From Apostichopus japonicus (lineage: Eukaryota; Echinodermata; Holothuroidea; Aspidochirotida; Stichopodidae), in assembly GCF_037975245.1 (NCBI RefSeq), contig NC_092577.1:3741501-3805500 (forward strand): DNA of 64,000 bases, in the 5' to 3' direction. This document shows, one piece after another, positions 24,172 through 36,349 of this stretch. Both the position numbers and the translations under genes were made by a program. How positions within the stretch are numbered: the stretch's first letter is position 1; every line of letters begins with the position of its first letter. The notes beneath the pieces were generated by a model that was not told the origin of the DNA, searched no databases, and saw only the letters and a list, made by a program, of their open reading frames with translations.

Positions 24172-26272
24172 ATGAACACAGCGCACTAGTTACTGATGCA
24201 CGGTTGTGGAACATGAACAGTAGTTACTGTACTATAGCTATGAGTATTGGCTGTTTGTGCAGAGTTCTGCATTCATGCAATGACAAACGACCTCCGCAAT
24301 CAGCCCCTCTGATCAAAAGTAAGTGCGGACTGTTGAATAATTCCAACCTTGATAAGAGTTGAAGGAAGACAATCCGTTTTCCTTAGTTATAGAGCTTGGA
24401 ATAGAACTTTTCTGCCTCTAGTAAAATGTCATCAGAATTTTTCAAACCGTGTTTACGAACAGTAATTATTTCAGTAATACTATTAGAAATTTATTTCTTT
24501 ACTAGACTTAAAAAAAAATTAATTCCCCCTTTCTCTACCCATGAGTTCAAATAAGCGTTGGAATCTAGGATGTTGGAGAATTATCTCATTTTTCTTTCAC
24601 TTTTTATTTTCTCGGTTTTAGCAGCATGGACGGTCGCAGAAGAAACGTCATAGGAGGCAAGCAACCCCCCCCCCACCCCCAAACTTCACAGGGGGCAAGC
24701 AACTTACCTCCACCCCTCACACTTCCTCCAAAAGGGCGCCCATGGAGAGCAAGATTATAGAATAATTCACAGTGCTGTTGAGAAAATATTTGCAGAGTAA
24801 AAGCTGATGGAGTGCCTTAATAAGTTAGTACGTGGATTTTAATATTGACATGTACAAAACAAATACTTCAGACCAATACCATGCACAGAAAAAACTTGCA
24901 AAGAAGTCTAATAATGAAAGTAATATAATCCATTGAAGTCGTGTCTAGAGAGAAAGGGTTTTATGATCCATATGCACTTGTTGATGCTAGAATTCTTAAT
25001 GAAGGTAAAATTGTGTAGTCAGGGATATGGACTAGATTCCGAGGTTCGAAAGTAACCTAACTAAACCAAATGGGGCAAAAGGAATCGATTTTGAAGAAGG
25101 GAAAATAAACATATCCATCTAAAATATATTTACAAGAGGCTGGGCAAGCACAAGGTCACTTTTCTTGTATTGGCAATGATGTACTGCAAGTGTATGGTGA
25201 AGATATTCGATAATTGCACAGAAATATTTGTGTGTTGAAGTTTTTTTGTTTCCTTCATGTTCATATTTAAATTGTATAATCGAACCCGAGAGCCCTGGAT
25301 CACATGGACATTCTTGGGAGTCGCCCGATTTTTTTTGCAAGAGTCCTTTTTGGACTGGATTATAAGGTAGCATACGCCCATTGACTTACACACTAAATCA
25401 CAAAAGTAATGTGGTCTCTAAGTCTAGATAGAAGTTTTCACTAACTAAACGCTACCCATCACCGGATAGCTGACAAGTTGGCCTTTCATGGCACTATCAA
25501 GTTTCCGTATCATGACCGTGTAGATTTTTTTGCTATCCGAGTCGGAAGTTTTCCTCACTTGTAAACAAACCTCTTCACTCAGTAGTAAACAATTTTCCTA
25601 CGCTGCTCCTGGGAGGCCTAAAGGGGTCTAAAATTCCCTCAATTTTCTCACCACTTGTACTTCCATTCATGCTCTTCAACATGAAAGCCACAAAAAACTA
25701 GATCATGATTGATAACAGGTCAAAAAAGATGTTCTCCTGCTGCTTTTTGGCACATTTCCTGAAACAGAATAACTTGGGGCGGATTGATATAGACGCTAAT
25801 AGGAGTATGCCACCATAATAGTCACCGAGATGGCGCTCAATGAGGCTAAACACTTGATATGCTGCATGAGGTTGTTTCGTACATGTAGAGCCACTGAACC
25901 ACGATGAAAACTAGCAAGTAAAATTATCAAAACTAACATTAATATGCAAACATTGGGAAGACAAAACACATGAAATTTGCACAAGTCAATCATAACATAT
26001 TGCAGAATAGATTACCCCTTATAAATAATGTGCAAAGGAAGAAACGTAAGAAATAACAATTTGGTAAATATAGAGTAAGATTGACAACAAGTATAGCCTT
26101 CATAGTAACAACGTTCAACTTACAATCATTGGCGGGTAAAACTACCAGCAAAATAGACAGCGACATCGAGGGGGCGGGCATTCAGGAATAAGCTCTTGAG
26201 AAGTACCATTCAAAGACAATATTTTAACTCATGATGCCCTGCCAAATACTAAAAAGCAATTAAGAAAACCTG
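24172..26272. other. Intergenic, no supported gene
   Basis: No recognisable gene. A C-rich GGCAAGCAACCCCC repeat pair lies near 24656-24715. A segment near 25306 (CTGGATCACATGGACATTC) resembles the end of the element at 55100. Confidence 0.45.
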
Positions 26273-26285
26273 CATATATATATAC

Positions 26286-26373
<88 letters not shown>
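26273..26373. repeat. TA dinucleotide microsatellite
   Basis: About 100 bp of nearly pure (TA)n with two early ATACAT interruptions. Confidence 0.97.
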
Positions 26374-26375
<2 letters not shown>

Positions 26376-27040
26376 GGAGGGGCTGCCTCGTGCTAGTTGG
26401 GAGTTTTCTCTAGTTCTAAACATTTCTGTATGCTCAATGGCGACCTAAGAAAGTGATTAATTTAGTTAAATGACGAAATTACTCCATAACATGGTACCTT
26501 CGGTAATAAGTCAATTCGACACGCATAACTGATGGTCTTCTACAACTGATTGGTTCTCGAATTATCGGACGCTTAGCCGGTCAAAATAGGTTATATTCAA
26601 CCAACCATATCTTGAAATGAGACGATATATTGAGATGGTGTTGCAAATACCAGTTTGGAATATTGTTCCAAACCAATGCAAGTTTCACATCAAATAAAAC
26701 AATAAAACTGTTAGCAAACTACTTATCCGCTACAGAGGCCTGTGTGAAAGATGGTGTTAAATTAGGTGGGCCTGACGTTTGGACCCCAGCAGAATCTTCT
26801 TCAGAGGCTGAATGACAAGTAACAGTAACAGAAGGGACAAATACATACACAGAATACAGACAGGTTAGTGAGCATGGTGAACACAAAGAGATAGATGTAA
26901 GAGGATAATTAGTAGACAAGGGATGGAGAGAAGAAAGAAACCAACATAAACTGTAGAGGGACCAAGAGAGGAGCTCGAGAGATTAACTGGACAATTTTAC
27001 TCGTTTTGTCTGTCAATATTTATGTATGAATATATGTATT
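26374..27040. other. Intergenic, no supported gene
   Basis: No gene or repeat ends recognised. Confidence 0.45.
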
Positions 27041-27263
27041 TAGATCCTCCTGCAAGCAGGAACTCGTGAAGAAGCCTCATGGGCTTATCAAAGCCGCACG
27101 TTGACCGAATTCAGTCTCTTAGATTCATATTTAACGTCCATGATTATGAACTGCCGATTGTCAACAACTCTGTAACTGGACGAAATACATTAATCTTGGA
27201 GTGACTCGAACCGGGGACCTTATGATTGGAAGGCACCGGCGTTAACCACTGAGCTAACACTCC
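27041..27263 (-). mobile_element. tRNA-derived SINE, family A, copy 2
   Basis: Reverse-oriented copy of the SINE at 1998 and 47833. Reading the minus strand from 27263 it starts GGAGTGTTAGCTCAGTGG, carries the tRNA-like B-box region near 27205-27220, and ends TTTAGATC-side at 27041. Confidence 0.87.
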
Positions 27264-27379
27264 GCCAACACTCCACAATATTATTTATAATAGAAAAATA
27301 TATTTTACATTCCATGAATCATTTCAACATGAAGATGGCACTTTACTTGGAACTTGTCGTTTCTCTTATTTCGTTTTTA

Positions 27380-27403
27380 TTTGTTTGTTTGTTTGTTTGT
27401 TTT
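27380..27403. repeat. GTTT microsatellite
   Basis: Six GTTT-type units. Confidence 0.9.
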
Positions 27404-27482
27404 GCTTTGATTTTGATAGAGAAAAGTTTATCTACGTTAAAATCAAACGACAATTTGAAGATGTAGACGGCGCTTATGGGTT

Positions 27483-27790
27483 CCCATAGATAAAATGTCC
27501 ATTAAAAGTCAAGGAACGCCGTTTGTTTTTCATTTCCAGTAGATTAGCCGCACTAGTGCTGTGCGGTTTGCATCAGAAGTAAATCATTTATAAACGACAT
27601 ATTCAAACGTTTCATTAAAGTCAGGTTATAATACTTATTGGTCCCATAGATAAAATGTCCATTAAAAGTCAAGGAACGCCGTTTGTTATTTATTTTCCGG
27701 GAGATTAGCCGCACTAGTGCAGTGCGGTTTGCATCAAAAGTGAATCATTTAAACGATATGCTCAAACGTTTCATTAAACTCGGGTTGATG
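27483..27790. repeat. 160-bp tandem duplication upstream of GPCR 2
   Basis: Two copies starting CCCATAGATAAAATGTCC at 27483 and 27643. Both keep the hairpin-capable core CCGCACTAGTGC followed by GTGCGG, then TTTGCATC. The pair ends about 310 bp before the receptor start codon. A duplicated control region is possible but unproven. Confidence 0.85.
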
Positions 27791-28101
27791 CAATGAATAT
27801 TAATCAAAAGAATACTTCCTAATGGAAATATTAACGGAATTGCTTACAACCAATGCCGTACAATTAATGATCTTGTTTGTCGCAATCAATAGCGTTATGA
27901 AACGTGTGAAGTTTAATGTGGTTCGTAAAACTATAATAATCAGTTGAAGTTACAAAAGGAAATTGAGTTATCGCTAAGTTAGAAGATATATTTTGACAAG
28001 ACCGAAGACAATCACATGTAACATCGACCGTCGTTTCAGTAAATGCTTTTTCACATATATTTTATTTATTGAAGCTTGATCTTCACTGGATTACCTTCAT
28101 C

Positions 28102-31100
28102 ATGGAAGAAGACCTAGCAACCACAGAAGATGGTTACCATATTAAAGATGAAAACATTTTCTATAATCGATATTCCACGGATAATATTGTCAATATTTTT
28201 CTTCTCGTTATAACTTGTATTACTTGTATTGTTGGAGTGGTTGGTAACACTCTTGTGATCGGGGCGGTACTTACCTATAAACCTCTTCGTCGTCTAGGTA
28301 ACGCTTTTATTGTCAACCTGGCGGTAGCTGATTTGTGCGTATCTGCGTTTGTGAACTATTTCGGGATTATTGGAGTTTTGACACATGGTGGATATTTCCA
28401 TGAAAGGATAGTCCTCTGTGAGTTAATTGGCGTGGTCTGTATCACTAGGTAAGTTGAAAGGTTATAACTGTGAGATGGACATTTTAAGTTATGGGAAAAA
28501 TCAATATAAGTCTTAAATGAAAAGTATCACCAAATGTCTCATGTAGTTACCATAAAAGATGCATGGAATAAACAGGACTATGGTACCTGAGCTCAGTAAC
28601 TAGCCAAAACGAATCATGTAGGTGTGCAGAAGTTGTTACCGAACCAATCCACCCCAATCCTCCCTCTGGGGCTTTTGAATAATTTGTGGCTACTGGCATA
28701 AACCGAAATTGACCATTCTCTGTGAGGTCCGAAGGAAACTCACCAGTGAGTTAATCGGCGTCGTTTGTTTCACTATAGGTAAAATCCCAGACGGAAAAAT
28801 ACGTAGCGTAATTCCAGAACAGAAACCATCCAACCAGCTTTTACCAGAAACAGCTACAGCGTCATAGGGAAAAAAAGTCTGTCTAGCCTCCAAATCCTAT
28901 CCATCGATTAGAAACAGGGAATTAGTATAGAACCAGAACCAATCGTTGAAGCCAGCCACCACTCACCACCATCACCACCTGTCACCGTCCAGCCACGTGT
29001 CTCCCCGACCCGGCCCACAAAGTTCAAATTGAAAAAAAAAAATCCCAACTTTTCCAACCTCTCATTTTAGGAGTCTTATATTTACCGGATAGGGGCTTTC
29101 GCCCCTGGCTCGCTGAAGCGCCATCTGGCGGAAACAGCTATTTACAAGACAATCTATATATCTATCGGCGTTGTTTGTAAATATCACTATAGGTAAAAGT
29201 GACATTGTCATTAATATTATAACAATCTTTCAAGAGGGTTAAAAAAAATACTAATCTTTTATTACTTTTGCAGAAAGATATGAAAATCTTTCTTATGGTA
29301 ATCCACTCATAGGCGTATGAGGCAGGGGCAGGGGGTGACGCAGGGAGACAGGGGCAGACGTAACGATTAAGGGAACTCAAAATTCGGCCAAAAGGTGTTG
29401 AAACATTCGGGCTGCCATGGGACAAAAATTGAAATGAAATTTCAAATTAATACGTAATATTGCGATGGTTTTAATACACAAATTTTCTTAGATTCTTGCC
29501 CAAATCGTTCCCGATTCTCGTACGCAAATCGTTCGCGATTCTTGCCGAATCGTCAACGACTCTTGTCTGAATATTTTGGCACATAATGAAAATCGTTGCC
29601 AGATCAAAGAAGATTGCCAGCCATTTCTATATCCCAAAATTTCAGAGGACTCTAACTTCTAAAATTCGGACAGTATCGGGAAACTTAAGATTCGACTCTA
29701 TCATCTTCATTAACATTAATGACAGCAACCACTCAGACGGGAGCCTACTAGTATTTATAATTATATTTGGGAATTCTAATTTCCTCACACCCTTACAAAT
29801 AGTGGCGAACTAAGCGTTGGCGGGCGGATCCGCCCGGATACCAGTCAGGGGGCGCCATGCCACAGCCCCAAAAATAAAAGAAGTACATAAGAATAATTCC
29901 TAAACATATAATCAGTTCAAAGGCAGCATCTTAGCCACCTTACGTAAAAAAAAATTGCTCAACGGGTAGGGGATTGTCGTCCTGGGGAAGGGGTCTAAGG
30001 GGAGGGGTTCCCCTCCCCCATTAGACCCCTCCCCAGGACGGCATCACTTACACTGGTGAGAAAGGAAGAACCCGCGTCGGGTGCCAAGTATTCTAGGTAC
30101 GCTACTACTTACAAATGATCATTTTAATAAAATCATACTCGCAACCGGCATCATAATGTGTCTTACGGCTCGTATAGTAATTTTCGTAAATTCTGGAAAG
30201 GTTTCAATATGCGGGCAAAAAAAAACATTCTGCTCCCGCCCCCTGCAAAATTGGAACGGTCCCATACTCCTATGAACGAACTTAACAGCAATACGTTGCG
30301 TCGGGTGCACTTACGTGGCGAGAAGAAGCCGACGTTCGAAGTACAATAAACAGACAATTTCCCTATTCTATTTCCCGCAAACTAAAACCGCAGTGACAGG
30401 ATCTCAAAGGTGTGTGTGGTGTGGTGAGGTGTGGCGGGGGAGGGGAGGTGGGTTAAAGCACATCCCGCGAATCATGCGAATCAAGGATTCTATCAAAAGG
30501 AGGTATCGCCCTTGGTCGCTGAAGCAGAATCCCACGGAAGGGAAGAAAAGTGAAAAACGTTAGACGTCATATTGTGCGTCTATAATGAGCTATAAACGCA
30601 ATATTGTGCTCATAAATATGCTTGATTTGTGTGTGTGGTGGGGGGGGGGTGGGGAGGTGTGGTTCGATAGGTGTGCACGCCACTGAGAGAGCGGGATGAA
30701 TAACCACGTCGTTCAGAACTTAACATATTGTCAGTTTTGTTTCCGCTAATTCCAAATAAAGCTTTTATAGCAGTGCAATAGAGAAAGCTTAATGTTGTTA
30801 AGCAAATAATATGTCGCGAATACACCGCAACATTGACAAAATAATGCTTGCGCTAATTGTACTTGCGCGTTAGAAACAATTGCACGTTAAAGGCATTGAA
30901 GACTCGCTCCAAACAGCGTGCCGCCATCCGTTTAAAAAGTTAACTTTCCGTTGCTTGTAAGTGAATATTTCTTCTTTTCACTACAAAATGCAGACAGTAA
31001 TGAAACGTGATACCTTGTTATCTTTAGCTTGACCTAAGATGTCCATCGCTGTATCGTTTGTACACTGTGCTGTGGGTATTGACCGCAGCTGTATGTACTG

Positions 31101-32246
31101 ACTGTACACTAGTGTCTAATTACCGACGGTTGCAAGCTGTGTGTGTATATTCTGGGACCGATGGTGGTGTCTAACACTTCTATTACACCTCATTCGAAAC
31201 TAGGACAGATTACCGGCATTGACGTTTCTTTTTGCGCGAGTCTTCACACCCTTTAAAATTGTTAAGCAAAACATATGTCGTGAATTCAACGCAACATTGC
31301 CAAAATCATGATTGCGCTAATTGTACTTGCGTGTCAGAAACAATTGCACGTTGACGAAACACAACAAGGTCAGACATAGTACATTTTAAATGTGTCAAAT
31401 TGTTTGCACAAATTTTCATTTACTTGTTATACTCATTTGTAATTATTGTTTCTTTCTCTTTGTCTCTCTCTCTCTCTTTTTAGCTGTTCGTGTTCTGTGT
31501 GGACTGTGGCCGCTATCAGCGTGAACCGCTATGTGGCAATCTGCCATAGGATTTACTATCCACGACTATTCAACCGCTACACCATGATGGTAATTATACC
31601 ATCGCTCTGGGGAGCCTGTTTTCTAATAGATTTACCCAATTTACTCGGTTGGGGACGTCACTCATTCGACGCTAAAGCAATGCTATGTACCTATGATTAT
31701 ACGTATTCATATTCCTACACGGTCTTCTTCGTGGGGATAGGATTTATCTTACCGTTGTCGGTTCTGGTGATCAGTTACGCGAAAATATTTGCATATGCAA
31801 GAACAGTGATGAAAGAGATGAACGACATGATGACTCAGCAGACAAGACAGGCGATACGTAGCACTGATAAAAAGTTATTAAAAACAGTTCTGATAGTTGT
31901 AGTCGCGTTTTTTACCGTCTGGGCTCCTTACACGGTGATATCATTGTTCGATCCGGGAGGTACTTGGCCCCGCCCAGTTTACGTAGGTGCTATCCTATGT
32001 ATGCACTCCAGTTCTTGTATTAACAGTATCCTATACGCTACGACCAATGAAGTATTCAGGAAAGGCTACGCGAATTTCCTTAAAGTAACGTGCTGTCTGA
32101 TGTGTTGCAAGCTTAAAGGGGACATCTCGGACAGTGAATTTAGCAACACCGTTACAGAAGTCAACAGACATCAAGGTACATCGCAGCAAATGAAGATAAA
32201 CGTTGCTGTCGTTCAGCTTTCGAGCGCGCAAAGTCATTCGCAGTAG
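28102..32246 (+). CDS. Melatonin-receptor-like rhodopsin-family GPCR, two exons (GPCR 2)
   Basis: Predicted seven-helix receptor of 369 residues, paralogue of GPCR 1. Exons are 28102-28448 and 31484-32246. The phase-2 intron sits at the same place (after VCIT, completing a Ser codon), with donor AG|gtaagt and a long CT-rich acceptor tract. The start is the ATG at 28102; the frame is open for some codons further upstream, but with no other ATG close by. Landmarks: GN (48-49), LAVAD (73-77), Cys106 and Cys184, NRY (130-132), Trp158, Pro206, WAP (262-264), NSILY (296-300), FRKGY, and a Cys cluster at 319-324. The second exons share long identical blocks with GPCR 1, such as NRYVAICHR and FNRYTMM. 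The tail is longer and unrelated at its end. No breaks. Ligand and coupling unknown. Confidence 0.94.
28745..28778 (+). pseudogene. Relic of GPCR exon 1 3' end with donor site
   Basis: AGTGAGTTAATCGGCGTCG and the bases up to TATAG|gtaaaa match the last part of GPCR 2 exon 1 (TGTGAGTTAATTGGCGTGG to CTAG|gtaag). The peptide reads ELIGVVCFT against ELIGVVCIT. Too short to be an exon by itself; it marks a lost duplicate. Confidence 0.72.
29164..29192 (+). pseudogene. Second relic of GPCR exon 1 3' end
   Basis: ATCGGCGTTGTTTGT followed, after a 3-4 bp insertion, by ATCACTATAG|gtaaaa. It is closer to the relic at 28745 than to the true exon. Confidence 0.6.
29800..30107. mobile_element. hAT-like MITE in GPCR 2 intron
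   Basis: Imperfect inverted ends TAGTGGCGAAC and GTACGCTACTA, with a perfect 8-bp flanking duplication CTTACAAA (29792-29799 and 30108-30115). The interior carries G/C-rich GGGGAGGGG and CCCCTCCCC runs as in the other elements here. Confidence 0.85.
30795..30892. repeat. Dispersed direct repeat, copy 1
   Basis: About 100 bp with diverged partner at 31257-31356. Shared words include TTGCGCTAATTGTACTTGCG and AGAAACAATTGCACGTT. The two are 462 bp apart within the intron. Confidence 0.85.
31257..31356. repeat. Dispersed direct repeat, copy 2
   Basis: Partner of 30795-30892. It ends about 130 bp before the exon 2 acceptor of GPCR 2. Confidence 0.85.
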
Positions 32247-32462
32247 TACTAGTCTCACTCACCACTACGCTTAGCACAAGTTGCTGCGACGCGTTTGGTT
32301 GGCCTTGAGGGTCGTATATCGTCCAAACGTTATGCGTACAGAAATGGTACGTTTACCAAAACGATAATGGCATTGCACTTGAACAATCTGCTAACGCATA
32401 AAGAAAACATGATGTTACTATAGTGAAGAAATGCACTTACTGAACAACCACAACCAGACATT

Positions 32463-33113
32463 CAAGGGCGGCGGAAGCACTTTTAATCTGGGGGGGCACC
32501 GACATCAAAGGGCACTTTGCAGAAATTCGCTTGGACTGATGCAGCCTTATATTTAGTAGCCTTTATAACTCTTATTGTATTATCTTATTTGCGTATACAC
32601 ATCACTCCATCAACGCCCTCACCCCCCCCCCCCCCCCTTAAAGGAAAATACTAGCACTGCAATATCCAATGTGCAAATTGGGAAACAAGGAAAAAGTTTT
32701 CTTTTGAGACAAAATGAGGTGAAATCATGCTAGTTGCTAATGTAGGAATCTTCCGAATTAAAGTTTATTTCTTGTCAATATCTTAACAATTTTTTTCCAT
32801 TCGAAATACCATTGAGTTTGACCCACAGAAATTCATTAAAAGTCAGGGGCGAAGCCAGGATTTGCAAAGTTGTATGCACGACTATCTGAGCGGAGCGCCA
32901 CCATCGGTTGGCGCGGAGCGTACAAGAAAATTTTGGGTTTTACAGACCCCTCAGATGGCTGGAAACGGCCCTTCCCGAGTGTTCATTCTGGTTCCCTGGC
33001 CTCTTGCTAACTTGAGACACCTCAATTTTTATGTAGAAAAAGGGCACATTTTTAACCTGAGGAAAAGTGGGGGGGGCACGTGCCCCCTGTGCCCCCCGGT
33101 TCCGCCGCCCTTG
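32463..33113. mobile_element. hAT-like MITE downstream of GPCR 2
   Basis: Perfect inverted ends CAAGGGCGGCGGAA (32463-32476) and TTCCGCCGCCCTTG (33100-33113), with a perfect 8-bp target duplication CAGACATT (32455-32462 and 33114-33121). 651 bp, no transposase, poly-C and poly-G runs inside. Confidence 0.93.
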
Positions 33114-33121
33114 CAGACATT

Positions 33122-34144
33122 AAGAGATTTGATATAGCGCATTGGCGCTTTTGATTACAGGCCAACAGTAGGCCTATACGTGATTCCTGATAAATTGTTC
33201 GGGATCAGTTTTTCTCTTGTTGTGAATTTTTCTGCATGACAGATAATATAGGGCCTATTTTTTTAAACACAAATTGCCCGAAAAAAGAGCTTGGGCAAGA
33301 AAACCAAACAACTTGATCCAATCTCGACCACAGTATCCTTACTACGAGACTGTAACCGTATATAATCATGGCGATGTTTCGGAAACACTAATATCTAGGC
33401 ATATCGTGAGTTCTGTGAATAAGAGTCATAAATAGAGCGAGACTACAATACAGAAAACACCATGTGTGTATAGATGGCTCTTCCACGTAGGAAACGACTC
33501 GGATTCTGTAAATATTGCATTTAGACTGTAATTATAACCTTTGACACCGCAACGCTTGAGTATATTGTTAAATTGCTAATAAAGGTTAATATCATTGTGC
33601 AGAATTTGGTATTTAAATGATACAATTTCCGGCAATGCCACCTATAAATTTGTAGTTTCTGGTTTATGTATATACTGTCTCATGTATTCGTAATGCCTAC
33701 ATCGATAGGGATATTTATTGCTTTAAAACCTGCTCTCATTAAGATACTGACATAATGTAGCCCATAACAGAAACAACACCATCAAAAATCTGAGACTTAA
33801 GTGGCCGATTCGGAACAGATGTAATTGGATTTCATGTTTCATGTTTTTATTTATTTGCTTTCATAAACCACAGACTTGGTGGGAGGCCAATCGACCTTGC
33901 TTTATTAAATTTGAACAGGTAATCGGTTTCTAGAGTACTTTGTTACTGAATTATGCCTGAAACATCGATATTTGTGTTAATAAACCTCACAATTTAGGAT
34001 TATTGAAATGAGTGGTACGGAATTTATGTTCTTTTTCCCTTTTAATGTGAGTAAATAAAAGTTATTACATGGAAAGAAATACAACAGAATCAAGTTGATG
34101 AATTCTTTGGCTTCATCTTTTACAATGTTTATTTTCTGTAGTGG
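33122..34144. other. Intergenic, no supported gene
   Basis: AT-rich. No coding sequence or repeat ends recognised. Confidence 0.45.
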
Positions 34145-34330
34145 AGATGGGTTTTCCAAGTGCTTGATCTAAAGTATTCAACCACTTAACTTGACTAATG
34201 ATGGGTTTCCAAGTGCTTGATCTCAATTATTGAAAAACTTATCTTGACTAATAATGGGTTTTTCCAAAGTGCTTGATCTCAATTCTTGAATCACATCACT
34301 TGACCTACTGATGGGTTTTCCAAAGATTTT
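34145..34330. repeat. About 60-bp minisatellite, three copies
   Basis: Units of the form GATGGGTTTTCCAAAGTGC then TTGATCTCAATTATTGAA then CACTTAACTTGAC. A single related unit lies at 40250-40330, beyond the TIR element. Confidence 0.85.
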
Positions 34331-34521
34331 AATTTGCTGTTTTTATATGGACGGGGGGGGGGGGGGGTTGTTTAGGCCATCAGCTGAAGCTCAAAATGTG
34401 GCTGTAAAATCAGTTTCGTTCCAGCAACACCGGGTCTAGACTTTTAATGCATTTTTGGGTAGTTTAATGCATCACAAACATTATATCAAAAGTTCTCCAA
34501 AAAATTTCCTGCAGTATTTTT

Positions 34522-36349
34522 GTAACGCACCCTTGAAATTGGGTATGTTATGTAGACATTACGTGCTACGATGCTATGTATTAGGAACACGTGCTAACGT
34601 TAGATTTGGTACAGTGGTGCATACATACCACTCTTATCTTACATGTTTAATCACGACTGATATATTTTTTTTGTATAATAGTTGGGTCAGGGTTACAAGA
34701 ATGGTGGAAGAGGATTCTGGTCTAAGGGTCAGTGAGGGTTGTTTTCAGGCATTACAAGTTGTGCCCCCCCCCCCTCCATTTTCGCCAAAATGGTAAAAAA
34801 TCACATTTTCAACTTTGAAATATGAAATACAATTTTTGCACATTATAACTTAAGGGTTTTAATTATAAAAATGTACCACTTTTAATAAACTCAGATATAA
34901 TGCTTTGTAATAAATCAAATATTTTTAGATTTCCCCCCTATGTTATGAATGCATTTCGTATGTGCATGTATGCGTAAATATACACATAATGAAAAGTTCC
35001 TCTCCATAATTATTACACTCCCCATCCAAACTGTTTTACACATGTGACTCCCTCCCCCTCTACTTTACATGTAGCTAAATCCCTAGTTACAGTGAGATGT
35101 GCCAATGCCCCAAGACCAGTGAGTTATTTCTTTTGTATAAATCAATATATAAGTTGGCACACTAAGACATCATGGCATATCGTAGATGTGAAATATAGTT
35201 AGTCGGTATATATCCGTTACCTTAGTACTCTTTCTACAGTCTTCTGCAAAACTAGGTACTTTCTCCATGTTACGGAAACGACATGTTTATAATTCGTATT
35301 CCTGCAAAAAGTGTTTCCAAGGGAGTTAACGTATAAAAGAAAAGATCGACAAGGTTTCGAATGGTATTTTGAATAATAATAGTTCCATATTCTACAAATA
35401 ATATGAATAATAAAGGTGAATGGTACAAATAAGTGAATAACGAAGACAGTTAACTTAAGCCCCAGATAGAAAGAAATAATGTATCTATTAAGACTGGGTC
35501 GATACACTCAATGGTGTAGTAGAGCTGGGCCTTTGCGATGATTCAAGATACAGGTTCTTCATCAAAAGGCGCGGCGAGGAATTAATAAGTGATTAAAAGT
35601 TCATCCAAGGACAGTTGTACTAGTTATAACAGGATCCACTTCAATTCACTGCATGGAAGTCAGATATGGTATGGAAAAGGGAAAGTCCATTCCGTAGTAG
35701 AGGTGAAGATAATTAGATGAAATAAAAGTCACTAAAGACTTGAATATCCTTCAGTCAAAACTTGAACAGATGCACAAAACGTGTTAACAATATGAATAAA
35801 ACAGGTAACGAAATGTTACGCCAAAACAATAAAGAACCGTGATATTGGAACAGGGTCAGGGGCGATGGTTCCCCAACAACAGTATATAAACCTCTGACTG
35901 GTTTCAGGACGCGGTATTTGCGTCATCGTCATCAGTAAATGTAGTTGTGAATATGCAAGAGGTAAAGCATGCCCATAACACCCTCCTCCCCCCTCCCCTC
36001 TCAGCAAAAAAAGTGATTTGAAGAAAATGTGGATATTTATCATAAGGTGTCTGGTAGGTAGGGTAATCTACATAAAACTACTAATAGCTAAAATGAATAT
36101 ATGAATAAGATCATGTTTTCTGGTTCCTTTAAACTCTGGGGAACAAAATAATGACAACATGACTTTGAAAAAGTTAACCCTCTTCACAAACTTCAAACTT
36201 GATTAAAATTTCAGACTAAGATATCAAGATTTAACACCATCACAGTTCATCCTCCAAATCATCTTCCCCTGCATCAACAATCTCAACATCTTCTTGGAAG
36301 TTGCTGCAATTTCTATATTTACATAGGTCTGTACACGGTAGTTGTGCAT
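34522..36349. other. Left interior of the TIR element, no gene seen
   Basis: No coding sequence recognised. Includes a poly-C run near 34764 and C/T-rich sequence near 35981-36001. Confidence 0.4.

Larger units (their letters stand above)
28449..31483 (+). other. Intron of GPCR 2
   Basis: A 3,035-bp phase-2 intron. It contains two relics of the exon 1 3' end (28745-28778 and 29164-29192), an hAT MITE (29800-30107), G-rich GTGTGGT tracts near 30412-30450 and 30626-30662, and a duplicated block (30795-30892 and 31257-31356). The acceptor is preceded by about 35 bp of CT-rich sequence. Confidence 0.85.
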
